Part shown: in pieces, positions 61,925 through 64,000 of the stretch
Position numbering within the stretch: position 1 is the stretch's first letter
Layout of the letters: the number at the start of each line of letters is the position of its first letter
Source: Chitinispirillales bacterium ANBcel5
GTDB lineage: Bacteria; Fibrobacterota; Chitinivibrionia; Chitinivibrionales; Chitinispirillaceae
Length of the DNA stretch: 64,000 bases
Direction: 5' to 3'
Assembly (NCBI GenBank): GCA_029688955.1
Contig: JARUKZ010000003.1
Coordinates: 1-64,000, forward strand
Translations under genes and position numbers: made by a program
Notes under the pieces: generated by a model
Databases searched by the model: none
Seen by the model: the letters and a program-made list of their open reading frames with translations, nothing else
Told to the model about the DNA's origin: nothing

Positions 61925-62884
61925 TTAGTCTCCCTGTTCTGAATAAGCCTCTTTAACCAGTTCACAAAGCTCTGAAATGGAACTTGAACGAAAAACCCTG
62001 TTACGCATAGTAGAAGCGCCTACATTACCTCTAAGATACCATGCCACATGCTTTTTCATCTCCTTAGAAGCCCGTAACTCTCCATGCTCCTGTGCGTACT
62101 TTTTTAGGTGATTGAGTACAACCTCTTCCTTTTCCCGCCTGTGAGGCAAGGTAATCGCACGGTTTTTAATACAAGCCCTGGCCTGCTCAAAAATCCAGGG
62201 ATTACCGTAGCTGCCCCTGCCAATCATTACTGAGTCACAACCGGTTTCGGACAACATAGCAAGGGCATCCTCACCACTGCATATATCTCCATTACCAACC
62301 ACCGGCACGGAAACTGCCCGCTTAACCTCTCCTATTCTCTCCCTAAAAGCTGTACCGGCAAAAACCATCGTTTTAGAGCGTGGATGCAGAGTAATGGCAC
62401 TCACTCCGCACTGTTCAGCAACCCTGGCCAATTCCACATCAACCCACTCATATTTAAACCAACCTGATCGGATTTTTACCGTTACCGGAATCGATACTGC
62501 TTTCACCATCTCTTTGAGTATCCCTTCAAAGAGTTTTCTATCCTTAAGCAGAGCAGATCCACCATTTTTGCCCACAACCTTTGGGACCGGGCATCCGGCA
62601 TTCAGATCGATGAAATCAGGGTTACAATAGTCCTGCACAAAACGCGCTGCATCAGCCAGGGAATTAGGATCGGCACCAAAAAGCTGTATTCCAATGGGAC
62701 GCTCAGATGCTCTAAATTTCAAAAGCGAAAGAGTATTGGCCGAGCGGTACTTTATCCCCTCAGCAGACACCATCTCTGATACAACTATATCTGCCCCGTG
62801 TTCTCTGCATAGTTGGCGAAAAACGGTTTCGGTAATTCCTGCCATAGGGGCAAGAATAATGCTTTTTTGTCTAAAAATATCCAT
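61925..62884 (-). CDS. dusB: tRNA-dihydrouridine synthase
   Basis: A 319-residue FMN enzyme reducing uridines in the tRNA D loop. The N-terminal LAPMAGITETVFR, the catalytic Cys in DLNAGCPVPKVVGKNGGSAL, the phosphate-binding VTVKIRSGW and the FMN-binding VVGNGDICSGEDAL...GCDSVMIGRGSYGNPW are all present. The assignment to DusB rather than DusA/C is by overall similarity. It is probably co-transcribed with larB. Confidence 0.93.
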   Translation of the reverse strand: MDIFRQKSIILAPMAGITETVFRQLCREHGADIVVSEMVSAEGIKYRSANTLSLLKFRASERPIGIQLFGADPNSLADAARFVQDYCNPDFIDLNAGCPVPKVVGKNGGSALLKDRKLFEGILKEMVKAVSIPVTVKIRSGWFKYEWVDVELARVAEQCGVSAITLHPRSKTMVFAGTAFRERIGEVKRAVSVPVVGNGDICSGEDALAMLSETGCDSVMIGRGSYGNPWIFEQARACIKNRAITLPHRREKEEVVLNHLKKYAQEHGELRASKEMKKHVAWYLRGNVGASTMRNRVFRSSSISELCELVKEAYSEQGD

Positions 62885-62970
62885 AGGGTAAAAATAGAAT
62901 CGGGAAGTAACAATAAGCAGATTAAAAACAGCTGTTCTCTTTAGCTATCCAAACGCACTATCAAAAACAG

Positions 62971-63729
62971 CTACACAATGATACTATGGCTCATCTTTCC
63001 TTTTAGATTAACACACTTCACCGGCACATAATTATCTGAATCAGGGCTGGTTTCTGCACAGGAGGCAGGCAGGGAACCCAAGTGTTTGTTCATAAAACGG
63101 GAGCCATATAAGTGATACTGTTTTCCAAAAGAACCCGGAGAGCAATGCTTGGCCAATATATCGGTGGTGACCATTATTCTCCAGTTATTTCGTACCTGCA
63201 TGCAAAAATCCAGGTCGTGAAAGTAGAAATCATCAAAGTTATCTTCATCAAATCGGGCAGATGCAAACACTTCACTTCTAACCGCCATAAACACACCTGT
63301 GCAGCAAACAACTTCAAAATCACCCTTTTGATCGGAGAAAAGAGTGGCGAAGAAATCTCCGTTTTCGAAATGATAAAGCAGCTGGCCCTTTAAATAGGGA
63401 CGCCCAGCTGATGTCCAGGAGTAATTATCGGCATGAAGATATTGAGTACCAGCAAGTCCCACTACTCCCAGATACGGATTCTTTAAGAATTTATCCTGAA
63501 GCACCAGACCCCAGTCAGGCCGCATAAAAAAGAGATCATCGTGCATAAAGACCACAATTTCTCCCTTTGCCTTACTCAAACCAAAATTATATACCGAGGA
63601 TAAACTGACCTCTCCTCCTGAATTTTTGATTATAAGCAGCTCATTCTCTGTACCTATAGTTTTTTTAATGTTCCTTTCAAGAGGCGAACCAGGTACAGGA
63701 TTTCTAGCAGATACAACAACACTAATCAT
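62971..63729 (-). CDS. Glycosyltransferase family 2-like protein
   Basis: A 252-residue GT-A-fold protein without a membrane segment. It starts with the nucleotide-binding strand SVVVSARNP and has the metal-binding acidic motif in IVVFMHDDLFFMRPDW, GLAGTQYLHADNYSW and a second acidic block (FDDFYFHDLDFCMQV). This is the Glyco_tranf_2_5-like group found in surface polysaccharide clusters. The acceptor is unknown; no other saccharide genes are visible before the window ends. Confidence 0.85.
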   Translation of the reverse strand: MISVVVSARNPVPGSPLERNIKKTIGTENELLIIKNSGGEVSLSSVYNFGLSKAKGEIVVFMHDDLFFMRPDWGLVLQDKFLKNPYLGVVGLAGTQYLHADNYSWTSAGRPYLKGQLLYHFENGDFFATLFSDQKGDFEVVCCTGVFMAVRSEVFASARFDEDNFDDFYFHDLDFCMQVRNNWRIMVTTDILAKHCSPGSFGKQYHLYGSRFMNKHLGSLPASCAETSPDSDNYVPVKCVNLKGKMSHSIIV

Positions 63730-64000
63730 TTCTATTTCCTATTATTTGTTCTCTGTTTTTTTTATGAAAATCGGGTTAGCAGCTAAAAGAAAAATACAAA
63801 ACTACCGCAGATACTGTAACAATTTTTAAGATTTTTTTTGAACCACACTATGGCTGGTAGTAGAACTGCCGAAGATGATTCAAAACAGAACGTTCGTTTT
63901 GGTTATCCAAAATTAGAAAAAAGATAGCACATATTCTCTGATTTCTGAAGAATAAATACTATTGTGAGAGGCAGGAAAACAAACCTCATCTTTGACAGCT
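63730..64000. other. Unassigned sequence at the window end
   Basis: About 270 AT-rich bases without a credible gene; presumably the promoter region of the minus-strand glycosyltransferase or the end of a gene lying beyond the window. Confidence 0.4.

Overview
The window looks like a chromosomal segment of a Gram-negative bacterium of the Fibrobacterota, most likely the Chitinispirillum/Chitinivibrio side. The main reasons are two genes of the TIGR02147 family (first defined as a Fibrobacter succinogenes paralogous family), many secreted proteins ending in T9SS type A-like or FlgD-like C-terminal domains, a secreted GH5 cellulase, an LptE-type lipoprotein and PorV/FadL-like barrels. Base composition is moderate (roughly 40-45% GC by eye) and gene density is ordinary apart from one degenerate region. 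The taxonomic placement is inference from gene content; no rRNA is present.

Layout. 1-1195: decayed DNA with a frameshifted, N-terminally truncated four-helix-bundle pseudogene and palindromic GTCCCTACGGGAC elements. 1196-6392 (minus): miaB, a LapA-like membrane protein, a TPR/SPOR protein, gatB and two small envelope proteins, probably one operon. 6765-14621 (plus): a TIGR02147 regulator translationally coupled to an LRR lipoprotein, then three secreted proteins (arylsulfotransferase-like, SUMF1-like, CotH-like) and a lipoprotein. 14640-18117: a graveyard holding a 170-bp copy of the end of a gene found intact 9 kb away, cut off at what may be a group II intron 5' end, a winged-helix/nucleotidyltransferase pair resembling a toxin-antitoxin module, a possible reverse-transcriptase remnant and several repeat arrays. 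18118-23280 (minus): a 1720-residue GLUG/YDG/MBG surface protein. 23578-26262: a small secreted protein and a second TIGR02147-lipoprotein couplet. 26492-33585: assorted single genes (HD hydrolase, OmpA lipoprotein, PAP2, SGNH, NTR-like, B12/radical SAM, GNAT) and the detached tail of a BspA-like surface protein. 33973-38670 (plus): a DnaQ-DinG fusion, lptE, dapF and a PQ-loop-like membrane protein. 39079-39752: two tandem small paralogs. 40158-49918 (minus): the GH5 cellulase and a three-gene envelope operon (barrel, giant multi-domain protein, CsgG/PorV-like fusion). 50113-64000 (minus): HU, xerD, MBL hydrolase, murB, a GAF/HD-GYP protein, tRNA-Asp and tRNA-Val, HAMP protein, pgpH-like 7TM-HD, aspS, larB, dusB and a glycosyltransferase.

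How the parts fit. The housekeeping blocks cover tRNA modification and charging, peptidoglycan precursors (murB, dapF), LPS assembly and signalling. The accessory part is dominated by exported proteins, each next to a family-specific regulator or built of internal repeats. The best candidates for an undescribed system are the TIGR02147-lipoprotein couplets, each next to a secreted-protein gene set, and the three-gene envelope operon at 42.4-49.9 kb.
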